Origin: Selaginella moellendorffii
Lineage: Eukaryota; Streptophyta; Lycopodiopsida; Selaginellales; Selaginellaceae
Assembly: GCF_000143415.4 (NCBI RefSeq)
Contig: NW_003314266.1
Span: 3,875,674-3,939,673, forward strand
Direction of reading: 5' to 3'
Length of the DNA stretch: 64,000 nt
The position numbers were made by a program, and so were the translations under genes. Of this stretch, positions 1-13,475 are shown piece after piece; the stretch's first letter is position 1, and the number at the start of each line of letters is the position of its first letter. The notes beneath the pieces were generated by a model. The model did not search any database, was not told where the DNA came from, and worked only from the letters and a program-made list of their open reading frames with translations.

Positions 1-1716
1 CTTTTGATGTAAGTGTGAAATCAATGGGAGCTCTTCCAGAAATTAGCTCTAAGAGCACCACTCCAAATGCATGAACATCCGTTTTTTCATTGCCATATCC
101 ATGAACCATGTACTCTGGAGCCATATAACTACGAGCATTCACACATTTACAGTAAGCGAGTTTGTAAAGAAAATCTTACCCAAAAGTTCCAACGAGTCCA
201 CTGGTTGCCTCGTTACTCCATCTTGCAAAGCCAAAATCTGAGATTTGTGCATCAAAGTCATGAGAGAGCAATATGTTGGAACTCTTCACATCTTGATGGA
301 TTATATGATGAGGAGCAAGATTATGAAGGTGGTGAAGGCCTCTTCCAGCTCCAAGTGCTACTTTTTGTCTCTTTTTCCAGCTTAATACCTTTCTTTTACC
401 TGGAAAACATATTATAAAAATGAAAAAAAGAAAAGGAAATAACTGACCATAAAGATGATCTTGAAGGCTCCCATTTTGCAAAAACTTGTAGACCAGCAGC
501 CTGTGTGTTCCTTCAGAACAGAAGCCAATAAGCGATACCAGGTTCTGGTGACGAATGTAAGATATGAACTTGATTTCTCTTGAGAATTCTCGTTGACCGG
601 AGTTGCTATTTAGCAAATGTTTCACCGCAACAATGGTTCCATGTTGAAGAGTTGCCTTGTAAACATGAGAACAACCCCCACTTCCAACCAAGTTTTCTGG
701 AAAGATAAAAATAGTTTTGGAAAATATCGAATATAAATAATTTGGTTACCCATTGCAAAGTGTCCAGTGGCTTGGAGCAACTCCTCGTATGAGAATTCTT
801 TGACAGATACATTTTCTGATTTTGGATTTCTTGAGAGAGTTCGGTCTTTAAGCACCGTGGTGGGTGAGCCTGATTCTGAGGACCATGATAAATCAGAACT
901 TATATCAGCTGAGAAACTCAAGACTGTTTCCATAGAACATGAGCTTGATGATGCTCCGCTACTCCGTCTTGAGTTTTGGCTCTCTTCCTTTTCCAACTTA
1001 TTCTCCTTTTGAAGTAAGGATTTTAGTGTGTGATCTTTGCCTTTAAAACAAAATCATTAACAAGAGAAGCAAACGATATCTATACTCACAATTAGCACAA
1101 CCAGATTTGACTTGCATCACTTTTCCCTTGCGAACGACCATGACAGAACAGTAGGAAGGTAAATTTCTTACACAAGTTTTTCCAATTTTGCTCATGGTCC
1201 TGAACAAAGAACCACAGATTTTTATGATGTAAACCGAAAACAAACCTGGAAATAAATTGCCTTTGCGAATTCCCAAGAACAACCAATGTTGCTTTGATTT
1301 TTCTGGCCTCTTGAACGATTCCATTGCAAATATCTGAGCTCTGGACTACTACTGATGAAACAGTCACCTGTTTTTTACAAATGCATCAATAGAAATTCAC
1401 ATGTAAAACTCAAACCTTTGGAGTTCTCAAATGAATGTCAAGCAAAGCTTGACAAATGGCCCTGTCGAAAGATAATCCAGCTTGATACCTTTGCAAGTCC
1501 TCTGTAGTAGCTTTGAAGAAATAAGAGGCACTTGAAACTTGAGTGAAATTATTTACCTGAGCTTTGAAACACATGCAAGAAAGTGATGTGATCTTTCCTC
1601 TGTGCAAACTTGGATAACAAGAGCTTGAGAATTCCATGAATCTCGCCAGTTTCCTTAACAGCCACCAAGATTCTAGCACTCGAATTGAGAAACTGCTTCA
1701 ACCTTTTAGATCCCAT
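1..1716 (-). CDS. USP-domain receptor-like cytoplasmic kinase (RLCK VI-like), 3' part outside window
   Basis: Multi-exon gene with short introns. The N-terminal exons give a universal-stress-protein fold, starting [20 protein letters not shown] and including a strand ending [18 protein letters not shown] serine-rich linker follows, then [14 protein letters not shown] and a kinase with the glycine loop [13 protein letters not shown] lysine, [11 protein letters not shown] catalytic loop, DFG, and the MAPEY to ELISGR region at the left edge. USP plus kinase is the layout of plant RLCK VI cytosolic Ser/Thr kinases. I spliced it by eye: introns near 128-178, 392-447, 702-754, 1042-1095, 1195-1250, 1366-1416 and 1507-1557, with frame kept. 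The start at 1716 is the first ATG in the USP frame; an upstream exon at about 1830-1910 is possible. HQD replaces HRD, so it is a non-RD kinase. The substrate is unknown. Confidence 0.85.
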
Positions 1717-2324
1717 TTTTTCGATTATGGAAAGATTCACTACTCTTTCGTCGCCTTCTTCGTTGACACCGTCCAAAATGCAGGCCAAGCCAAGACACCT
1801 GCCGGCAGAATCGAGGATTTTCTCTCTTGATCTGAAAATGTAGCTCTACAAATGGAGAGGAAGAGTGAAAGATTGCTAGAACTTGAAGATCTTTTCCATG
1901 CTTTCATCATTGCAAAAGTTAGGAGCACAAATCTTTGTGACTTGAGGCTAAAGCCAAGAAAAAAAACAGATTATCTTAGAAAAAACAGTGTGAATATACC
2001 ACAAAGACTTGAGAGCATCATTCAGAGCACTAACACTCAAGAGCCAAGGACTCTCTCCTTGTTGGAATCGCACACACGCTCAAAGTTTCCTTCAAACTTG
2101 AATAAATAACTCTTACATAGAAAAACTTGACAACAGTGAAGACAATGCAACACTATAGCTCAATATATAGTCCTTCACAAAAGACTCAACAATAAGATGA
2201 GAATGTGAAGACGTAAACTAAACGAAACCTTTTCGTCAAGATTTGGTCAATCCTAAAATCATGCTTGGATATTCTTTTAGAATATTTTACGATTTAGCCA
2301 CGTGGAAACTATATCTAACGACGC
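1717..2324. other. intergenic, no gene recognised
   Basis: This holds the 5' leader of the kinase on one side and the 3' end of the DUF569 gene on the other. An ORF with ATGs at about 1908-1911 (minus), reading MMKAWKRSSSSSNLSLFLS, could be a leader exon, but I could not join it in frame. A G-box palindrome (ccacgtgg-type core) lies near 2297 and another near 2332 inside the DUF569 3' end. Nothing else is recognisable. Confidence 0.5.
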
Positions 2325-2768
2325 TCACTCGACCACGTGGACAGCCCAGAAAACATCCAATGTGCCCGCGACAAGTGGCACATCGCTGTTCCTCCATGGC
2401 GGTGTGCCCCCGTTGCCTCGCAGGAGCGATCCATCGCGCGTCCGCAGCGCGATCAATCGATTGGGCACAATCTCCTCGGGCTTCCAGTCGCAGAGATCGT
2501 CCGATTTGGTGGGATTGGTCTGGATCACCTTCTTGCCCGTCATTCCCAGCAGAAAAGGGGTGCGCGATCCAGTGAGATAGCAATTGTAGCAGCTCCTCAG
2601 GCGAATCCTCTCCCCATCGCCCATCATCACGCGTCTCACCTCCCAGATCGCATTCTCACTGTCGCTCTTGCGGCTCTGGGACACCCCGCGCTTGTCATCG
2701 TCCGCCCACAGGAACTTGCCGTGGCAATTGCTTAGCTTCACCTTCCTGGCGCCGTCGAAGAACTCCAT
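2325..2768 (-). CDS. DUF569 / fascin-like actin-crosslinking-fold protein
   Basis: Single-exon gene of 147 residues starting MEFFDGARKVKLSNCHGKFL. It matches the plant DUF569 family: the MEFF start, the KFLWADDD stretch, LRSCYNCYLTGS, PFLLGMTGKKV and LRTRDGSLLRGNGGTPPWRN motifs are all family hallmarks. The fold is a fascin-like beta-trefoil. No catalytic residues are expected and the molecular role is not established. The length fits one complete domain; many angiosperm members carry two. The stop is TGA at 2325. No sign of decay. The neighbouring genes do not suggest a pathway. Confidence 0.88.
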   Translation of the reverse strand: MEFFDGARKVKLSNCHGKFLWADDDKRGVSQSRKSDSENAIWEVRRVMMGDGERIRLRSCYNCYLTGSRTPFLLGMTGKKVIQTNPTKSDDLCDWKPEEIVPNRLIALRTRDGSLLRGNGGTPPWRNSDVPLVAGTLDVFWAVHVVE

Positions 2769-2916
2769 CGATCGAAGTCTCGATCCCGCCCAGCTCGATC
2801 GAGCTCTGTGCGAGCAGGACCGATCGATAGACCCAGAGACCTAAGCCTCTGAAGAAGAAAAGAGCGTGAAGCTTCCTCTTCCCGCGTTGCTATGCTGGCC
2901 AGACACGTCACTAACG

Positions 2917-3600
2917 CTATTCTGACGTGTCATGACGCGTCACTTTACCGTTATGATGCGCCCGTGTTCCAGGAAAAATCTGTCGCTCATCCTCTAAAAC
3001 AGTATCCTCCGTGACTAAATCCTGTAACAAGCCGATCGCGGAGCTAAGATCGACCCCAAGAATCTCGCCAAAGCCCTGTGCCTTTGCCGCAAACCATCGC
3101 CTGTCGGGCAGCCTCGAGTCGATCTCCTGGAAGCAGCAAGCGCTCAATTCCTGGAGGCCCTCCAGAACTTCTCTCGCCCTCTTGAGCGACTCGCGAACAG
3201 CATCACCGTGGCGACTCGCGGCATTAGCAGCCAAACCCAAGAGCTCCATCGCGAGAGCTCTGCACAGACTCATACTCGTTCGATGATCGAGGTGCTGGGC
3301 TCCTGGATGCGATTGGGTTTGATCATCATCGGCGCCTAGTTGCGGAGCCTCTGGGACTGGGCTGTGCTCCAGGATCATCCATATCCTGGACAGTGCGAGC
3401 ACGCAAATGGCGGTGGAGAGAAAGAGGGGGAGGAAGAAGAGGATGGTCTTGTGTAAGATTATGATGCTGGCTAGCAATGCTATGCCAGTTGCTAAGCGAT
3501 TCTCACCAAGGAATGCTGAGACCTTATCCAGCGCTGTTTCTTCCTCCTCCTCGTCTTCCACTTGTTTTCCAATTTCCATGATCTTGGTCGGTGGCCACAT
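2917..3600 (-). CDS. hypothetical membrane protein, 227 aa, intronless
   Basis: I do not recognise this family. The ORF starts MWPPTKIMEIGKQ, with a second possible start at residue 8. It has an acidic stretch (EDEEEEET, residues 15-22), a long hydrophobic segment at about residues 37-75 that could form two close membrane helices, and then a soluble, helix-rich C-terminal two thirds (SLCRALAMELLGLAANAA, REVLEGLQELSACCFQEIDS). The base composition matches its neighbours and the frame is open throughout. It probably is a small membrane-anchored protein; no function is inferred. The reverse-strand reading in the same place looks like a shadow. Confidence 0.6.
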   Translation of the reverse strand: MWPPTKIMEIGKQVEDEEEEETALDKVSAFLGENRLATGIALLASIIILHKTILFFLPLFLSTAICVLALSRIWMILEHSPVPEAPQLGADDDQTQSHPGAQHLDHRTSMSLCRALAMELLGLAANAASRHGDAVRESLKRAREVLEGLQELSACCFQEIDSRLPDRRWFAAKAQGFGEILGVDLSSAIGLLQDLVTEDTVLEDERQIFPGTRAHHNGKVTRHDTSE

Positions 3601-3839
3601 TGACTCGATACGTTCTAATGTTTTCGAGAAAAGTATATACTCGTTTGAACATGCGGTAAAGATCCTGCCACGTATGCTACAAAGGACGGTTTTGGATCTG
3701 AGCCGCTAATTCAAAAATCATAATCACTTTTAAATGGATATCCATGCAAAAGGATGAACTCGAACCTTTTTTTGGAAAAGGATAAACTCGACATTTCCTG
3801 CTATATATATGTTACGATTGTGGTTTGATTAAAGGAAAG

Positions 3840-4121
3840 ATGGAAGGCTACTTTACTGTGGAAGAACTAATGGCGAGACGAAGGAAGGGAATTGAGAAGT
3901 GGAAAGTTTTGTTCACGCCCGAACAAATCCTGGAGAAGAGACGCCTGTGGGAGCAGCAAAATCACGAAGACTACATGGAAGAAATTGGCGACCAAGACAA
4001 GGATACACAAGGCCAAGAGTTTAATCTTATAAGAGCTTCACAGTCTCATCATGTCTTTGTGACTGTTGTCAAGTTTCTAGCGAAACTTTTTTCCATGCTT
4101 GTAAAATACGAAGGAAACTAG
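3840..4121 (+). CDS. small hypothetical protein, 93 aa
   Basis: ORF beginning at the ATG at 3840 (MEGYFTVEELMARRRKGIEK). The open frame extends back to a TTG at 3825, but ATG is the better start. A TATA-like run (tatatata) lies at about 3802-3809, close upstream. The product is charged and helical in its first 55 residues (LEKRRLWEQQNHEDYMEEIG) and hydrophobic near the end (HVFVTVVKFLAKLFSMLVKY). I do not recognise it. It could be a genuine small gene or a chance ORF between two minus-strand genes. Confidence 0.35.
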   Translation: MEGYFTVEELMARRRKGIEKWKVLFTPEQILEKRRLWEQQNHEDYMEEIGDQDKDTQGQEFNLIRASQSHHVFVTVVKFLAKLFSMLVKYEGN

Positions 4122-4220
4122 CACAACTCGATAATATAATACTCTAAGTTGATGATCCAGTTGATGGATCCGATCTCACCGCAGAAGTTCTCGCAAGTTC
4201 TTCATCGACTATGAGCTGCC

Positions 4221-6269
4221 TCATTGCGTAGATAAGAGATCGAATTCATCTTCTAGAACTTCCTTGGTATCTGGATCGTAGCATGCGTCCTTTAGAAGCG
4301 AGTTAAGTCGGATTATCTTCTCGAATCGAGGATGATGCGAACGATCACCACTCACAAACCTGTGCACGGATCCATCCTCCAGCCTCAGCAAGCTCTCTCC
4401 AGCTTGCTTCTTCACGCCTCGTTCGTTCATCAATCCTCTCACTCTCTCGGCCTCGTCGTGCATCCCAAGCTTTCCAAAGATGTTGGAGAGAAGAACGTAA
4501 GTTCCTCCATTGCTTGGCTCGAGCTCCAGGACTTTCTCGGCCGCGTACGATGCTCGTTTCACGTCGAGATGGATCTTGCAAGCTCCCAGCAAGCTCCCCC
4601 AGGCCGCAAAGTCTGGACGATAAGGCATGGTTTCGACGAGCTCTAGCGCAGCTCCGAGCTTTCCAGACCGTCCCAGGAGATCGATCATCAGCCAGTAGTG
4701 ATCTTTGAGAGGCTGGATCCCGTGGTCACTGCTCATCGACGTGAAGAGCTCCCAGCCTTGCTCTAGCAATCCACCATGGCTGCAACCATAGAGAACGCAA
4801 ATAAAAGATATCTCATCGACTTCCAGGCCTTCGAGCTCCATAGTTTGAAAGCTCGCTAAGGCGGCTCTTGCATGTCCGGCGTGAGCGTGAGCGGCCACCA
4901 GCGAGCTCCACGCTACGTGATTCTTCTCGGGGATTTTTTGAAACACCTGCTCGGTGCCTTGGACGTGACCAACTTGAGCGTAAGCTCCCAGAATTGTATT
5001 GCAAGCCATGGAATCCACGCTGGGCATTTTCTCAAAGACAAACTTCGCTTCTTCCAAACGACCATTTTGGATGTAGCCCCGGACGAGAGAAGTCCACGAC
5101 ACGTTACACCGGTTTGGCATCGCAGCAAACAGTTCTCTTGCGAGGACTAAGTTTCCAGCTTGAGTGTAGGCCGTGACCATCGCATTCCATGAGACTGTGT
5201 TCTTCTCTAGACAACGATCAAACATCTCTCTTGCTTTTTCTAGGCAACCATTTTGAGCGTAGGCAATCAGCATTGTGTTCCACGACATGGTGCTGTGCTT
5301 GCTCATTCGATCGAGCATCGCTTTCGCTTCTAGAATCCTCGCGTTCTTCCCGTAAGCCAGCATTAGAGACGTCCACGACATGACACTTCGCTGTGGCATC
5401 ACGTCAAACACCAATTTTGCTTGCTCCAAATCGCCATTCTCGGCAAGAGCGTGCAAGAAGCTCGCCCAAGATATCAAATCCCACTTTGCCATTCTCACAA
5501 ACATCTCCTTTGACCGTTTTGCATCACCTTTTTCTCCATACGCGGCCGCTAAAGCGTTCCAAGACACTTCGTTTCTTTCAGGCATTCTTTCAAAAGTTAA
5601 CTTTGCAAGCTCTAAATGCCCAGAATGGGCATAAGTTTGGAGCATAGTAGTCCAAGAGACGACATTAGGCTCCGGCATTTTATCAAACACTTTCTTTGAC
5701 TTTTCAACATCTCCAGAAAACGCGTAGGCTTGCATTAACGTTGACCACGTTATAACGTTTCCTTGCGGCATCTTATCAAACGTAGTCTTGGCCTCCTCCA
5801 AATGCCCGCTTTGGGAATATGCGTAAAGCATTGAGCTCCACGATACAACTTTTCTTCCTTTCATTCCATCAAAGGTTAGCTTTGCGTTTTGGAGCTGACC
5901 ATTCTGTGAGTAAGCGTTTATCATTGTTGTGCACGAGACTTCGTTGGGATGAGCCATGGATTCGAAGAAACTCTTGGCTTGATCCAAGCACCCGTTTCGT
6001 GCTAACGACGCGAGCATGATGTTGTGAGAGATGAGATTTGGGCTGCGAATGCTGTGGAAGAGCTGCTGCGCATCTTCGAGGCTGCCACACTTGCCATACA
6101 TGTCGAGCAAGAGATTGGCGAGGTAGAGGCTGCGCCTATGATCGCTGTGGAGAATCCGCGAGTGGATGCGCCGGCCCTCTGCAAGATCCCTCGATTTCGT
6201 GCAGGATTTGACGAGATCCGCGTAGAAGAACACCGATCGCCTCGCGAGATCGCCGGAGGAGACACACAT
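4221..6269 (-). CDS. pentatricopeptide repeat protein, S-type array with E domains, no DYW deaminase
   Basis: Intronless, 682 residues. After an N-terminal region of about 45 residues it carries roughly 13 tandem repeats of about 31 residues with the S-motif pattern (VVSWTTMLQTYAHSGHLELA, VMSWTSLMLAYGKNARILEA). An ISFICVLYGCSHGG repeat, E1/E2-like repeats (DHYWLMIDLLGRSGKLGAAL, TYVLLSNIFGKLGMHDEAER) and an E+-like end (GDRSHHPRFEKI, YDPDTKEVLEDEF) follow. It stops there. The zinc-binding HxE and CxxC motifs of a DYW cytidine deaminase are missing. Family knowledge: such proteins bind organellar RNA base by base and usually specify C-to-U editing sites. An N-terminal targeting peptide is not obvious. 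Decayed copies of this gene occur at about 8.4, 16.5-17.3, 26.4 and 32.1 kb. Confidence 0.92.
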   Translation of the reverse strand: MCVSSGDLARRSVFFYADLVKSCTKSRDLAEGRRIHSRILHSDHRRSLYLANLLLDMYGKCGSLEDAQQLFHSIRSPNLISHNIMLASLARNGCLDQAKSFFESMAHPNEVSCTTMINAYSQNGQLQNAKLTFDGMKGRKVVSWSSMLYAYSQSGHLEEAKTTFDKMPQGNVITWSTLMQAYAFSGDVEKSKKVFDKMPEPNVVSWTTMLQTYAHSGHLELAKLTFERMPERNEVSWNALAAAYGEKGDAKRSKEMFVRMAKWDLISWASFLHALAENGDLEQAKLVFDVMPQRSVMSWTSLMLAYGKNARILEAKAMLDRMSKHSTMSWNTMLIAYAQNGCLEKAREMFDRCLEKNTVSWNAMVTAYTQAGNLVLARELFAAMPNRCNVSWTSLVRGYIQNGRLEEAKFVFEKMPSVDSMACNTILGAYAQVGHVQGTEQVFQKIPEKNHVAWSSLVAAHAHAGHARAALASFQTMELEGLEVDEISFICVLYGCSHGGLLEQGWELFTSMSSDHGIQPLKDHYWLMIDLLGRSGKLGAALELVETMPYRPDFAAWGSLLGACKIHLDVKRASYAAEKVLELEPSNGGTYVLLSNIFGKLGMHDEAERVRGLMNERGVKKQAGESLLRLEDGSVHRFVSGDRSHHPRFEKIIRLNSLLKDACYDPDTKEVLEDEFDLLSTQ

Positions 6270-6320
6270 GAAACATTTGGCGCCAGAAAATTTTCATAAC
6301 ATTATTTCGTAAATAGCATA

Positions 6321-7857
6321 TTAGCGCTTTAGCACTTCTAGCGGAGTTTTCGCCCAGTTCACAGTCCCAGTGGTTTCTTCAACTCCATACTCTCGCCCCG
6401 GGATGAGCGCCCACTCAAAACGATGGATCAAATTTGCTAGTACGAGCTGGACGTTCCTAAGGCCAAGGATCATCCCGGGGCAAGTTCTTCGCCCGGATCC
6501 AAAGGGAATGAGCTCAAAGTTTTGTCCTTTGACGTCAATCCTGGAGTCTCCAAGGAATCTCTCGGGACAAAACTTTGTTGGATTCTCCCACACATTTGGA
6601 TCTCTTCCAATGGCATATAAGTTGACAATGGTTGTGGTTCCTTTAGGAATGTCAAAGCCTGCGATTTTGCATTCTACAGTTGACTTGTGGGGAACCAAGA
6701 GTGGTGCTGGTGGATGGAGCCTCATTGTTTCTTTGATCACAGCGTTCAAATAAGTTAACTTCGGAAGATCACCCTCGTTGACTGTAGAGTTGGTCAAGTC
6801 AACGAATTTGACTAGCTCTTCTCGGGCTTTAACCATGGTGTGTGGATTGAGAAGAAGTTCCATGAGTGCCCATTCAATGCTCGAGGCACTTGTATCTGTT
6901 CCTCCAGCAAGTAATTCCTGAGATAACAAGAAAGGAGGATAATATTAACTTAATAAGCTCGAGAAACTTTAATCATACCATTGTGAGTGCTTTGACCGTG
7001 TTCTCAGCTTTAAGTGACTGCTTGTTTGATGAATCTGTGAAGCTTTCCAGCAAAACATCCATAAAATCTTTGGTCTTTCTCGAGTTTTTGCTTCTCTTGT
7101 GCTCTTGGACAATTTGCTGCATAAACTTGTCTGACTTTGCTTGGAGAATTTTCACCTTTGGAATGTTCCAGTCGATCCACCTCAAATAAGACGGGACAAA
7201 CTCACTAATATGAAACTTGAGAGCCATCTCTACAGTCTCGATTGAGACCTTCTTGAATTCTCTGGCTTGATCAGCATCCAGCAAAGCTCCGTTCTCGCAG
7301 AAGAATCTCTTGCTCATCACAGTCTCAGTCATAACGTTAAAACCATACGTGATCAGGAGATTTCTCATATTGATCACGCCAGTCGTATTCTCAATAGTTG
7401 ATATCATTCGAGAAATCTCCTCCTTTCTCACCCATTCAAACGAGTCAATTCGATTTATGGTGAAGAGCTCCGTGGCACACAACTTTCGCAAGTTCTTCCA
7501 GTGCTCACCACCAGAAGTGAATCCCATTCCGCAGTAACCATATGAGAAATACTCTCCAACGAGAAAGTAAGGCCTGGAAGAAAACTTTGCATCGTGTGTC
7601 TTGAGAATCTCTCTCGCCATATCGGGGCTGCTCACCACTATAGTTGGAACCATTCCCAGCTTGAGATAGAGAATTGGGCCATATTTATTCGAGAGAACCT
7701 GGAGAGATTGGTGAGCCATTCTTGTTAAGAGATGGAGATGGCCGATCAAAGGTAGGCTCAGTGGGGATGGAGGCAATCGCTGGCGAGTAAAACTCAATCT
7801 CTTCGTCAGGAAAAAAAGCACCAAGAACACGAGAACTCCACCAAAGATGGTCGCCAT
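6321..7857 (-). CDS. cytochrome P450, clan 71 (A-type)
   Basis: Two exons, 7857-6979 and 6917-6321, giving 491 residues, the normal P450 length. An N-terminal membrane anchor (FGGVLVFLVLFFLTK) is followed by a proline hinge (LPPSPLSLPLIGHLH). The I-helix oxygen-binding motif is AGGTDTS, the K-helix ExxR is ETMR, the PERF motif is present, and the haem loop FGSGRRTCPG carries the cysteine ligand. All catalytic motifs are intact, so it should be an ER-bound monooxygenase using reductase-supplied electrons. The substrate cannot be told from sequence. The intron falls just before the I-helix motif, as is usual in A-type plant P450s. A decayed inverted copy lies at 15.5-16.4 kb, and small scraps lie at 26.3 and 32.0 kb. 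Confidence 0.95.
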
Positions 7858-8189
7858 TTTGTGGTAATATACTCGAGAAATGACTGCTTCTACAAGCTCC
7901 CCTTAAGGTGGCCTCTTATAGTTTCCACGTTCAAACTTAGCGGCATGCAAATTAAACTCGAATACATCAAGAACGTTCTTACGAGCTTCGTGAGCAGTTT
8001 CCTTTCGGGAGAAAGTCAGTGGTCAACAAAACGTTTTGAGGAGTCTGATTTTGTCCATTTCGGACGCATGGCGTACTGCGATTGTGCCACGTCTCTTACA
8101 TGCAGTTATTTCTGCGGACTCCTTACAAGTTCGAGAATTCTTTGAATAAAAGTTCTTTCTTCTCTTTGAATGGTCTATAGAGTGACCAT
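7858..8189. other. intergenic, P450 upstream region
   Basis: This holds the presumed promoter and leader of the P450. Nothing coding is recognisable. Short plus-strand ORFs here have no family signature. Confidence 0.5.
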
Positions 8190-8385
8190 TCAAAGTGTTT
8201 CAAGGATTTGAAGCCCAGGGAGCTCAAAAGTGTGTTCGGGATGGGTGACCATGAAGACGCCAGCATTGCCGCTGGAAGAATCAGTATGAAGCCGAGTCTT
8301 TTTTATGCCGGCATACGTCGATAGTGATGAACCCAATGGACAAGACGAACGTTGTGACGCTGTGTAGGGATATACGCAAACGTTA
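8190..8385 (+). pseudogene. relic of the bicupin gene (first-exon region)
   Basis: The plus strand here matches the minus strand of the cupin gene at about 14.68-14.98 kb. Shared runs include gtgtttcaaggattt, gacgccagcattgccgctgg and ttttttatgccggcatacgt. About 55 nt are missing in the middle, and the intron region is deleted so that exon 1 and exon 2 (conserved ATCAACCCAATG-like segment) lie almost together. It carries stops and frameshifts and cannot encode a cupin. It sits directly beside a PPR scrap. Confidence 0.75.
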
Positions 8386-8392
8386 CACGTAC

Positions 8393-8440
8393 AAGGACTA
8401 AGTTTCCAGCTTAACTGTAGGTCGTGATCATCGTGATCCT
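8393..8440 (-). pseudogene. short relic of the PPR gene
   Basis: The segment ggactaagtttccagctt and the next 25 bases match the PPR gene around 5146-5190, in the same orientation. It is fused directly to the cupin relic, although the two parent genes are about 9 kb apart. It is too short to code for anything. Confidence 0.55.
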
Positions 8441-9021
8441 GTGCCTTGGCCGACGCGAGATGCTCTAGGCTCGTTTCATGGGCTACAGTGTGAATCCTGG
8501 GGCGACTGCACAGACCATAAATCGGATTTTTTCTTAGAAGATTCTACGCGTGGATTTTAGAGGGCAATCAAGGTGGTCACTCCTTACTTCCAGATTTTTT
8601 TGGGAGCGAGCCCAGCTTCAGGCGAACGCACGCAAAAGTTATGCAAACCAGAAGGGGTGTCACTCTGGGAGGTTGATGACCGATTGCAAATGTAGAGATC
8701 AAAACTAGCTTTACAACAGCATACTTTTCATGGACAAGAATCATGAGCAAAGTTTTGTCTTATCAAAAACATCCTTATATAGTCCTTAGATTATGTTTTG
8801 TTGTTGATATCATAAAATATTATTGTATTACAGGTGGCAAATTTAAATGACCAGTTAAATGTAGGAGTTATATAAAAAATCATTTTATAAAGGTGGAAAA
8901 TTAATATTCTAGCATATTCTGGGAGCTTACGTTCAAGGCACAAACAAAGAAATACCCCCAAGCATCGAGCTCGGTGGTGACGGCTCAAATAGCAATCTTT
9001 CAAACTATAGAGCCCTTCTTT
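8441..9021. other. intergenic, 3' flank of the receptor kinase
   Basis: AT-rich from about 8700. I see no gene. Parts may be further decayed gene scraps, but I could not assign them. Confidence 0.4.
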
Positions 9022-13072
<4,051 letters not shown>

Positions 13073-13205
13073 TTCAAACTAGAGTAACACCATTTGAAGC
13101 AATTCCTCTTCTTCCTCCTCCTCCTCCTCCTCTGCTTCTTCTCCTTGTCGCGCCTAGGAGATGGGAACAAAGGCTGAGACTAGCCCAAAACAAAAAAAGT
13201 TTTGC

Positions 13206-13361
13206 TCACCAGATCACAAGCAGCGCATTCCCAACGCGGTCGCTTCTTGATCCTGTTGCTCCGGCGATCCAGCAGTGGTCATCCATCTCCCTCGGACTGT
13301 CCGCGAGCCGCTTGTCGCCTAGCACCACCATTCCAGCGGATATGCCCGCCCTGGGCATCAT
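13206..13361 (-). other. possible upstream ORF (51 codons) ahead of the receptor kinase
   Basis: In the presumed 5' leader region of the receptor kinase there is an ATG ORF starting MMPRAGISAGMVVLGDKRLA and ending at a TGA at 13206. A good splice donor (gtgagc) overlaps its end, and an AG lies near 13155. It might be a regulatory uORF, a leader exon, or chance. The motif aaccctaa lies just upstream at about 13363-13371. Confidence 0.25.
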
Positions 13362-13475
13362 AGAACCCTAAAATGCCCCCTTTCAAAAGTATACTCGAAT
13401 ATCCTCATTGTTTTATTGATAGGTTCTTATTGCGATGGAAGCTCAAGTCCAAAGACTTGAAGTTTGCAGCTGTGA

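Noticed and set aside
4332-6299. Numerous plus-strand ORFs across the PPR gene
   Set aside because: They are antisense shadows of the intact minus-strand PPR frame and show no family signature.
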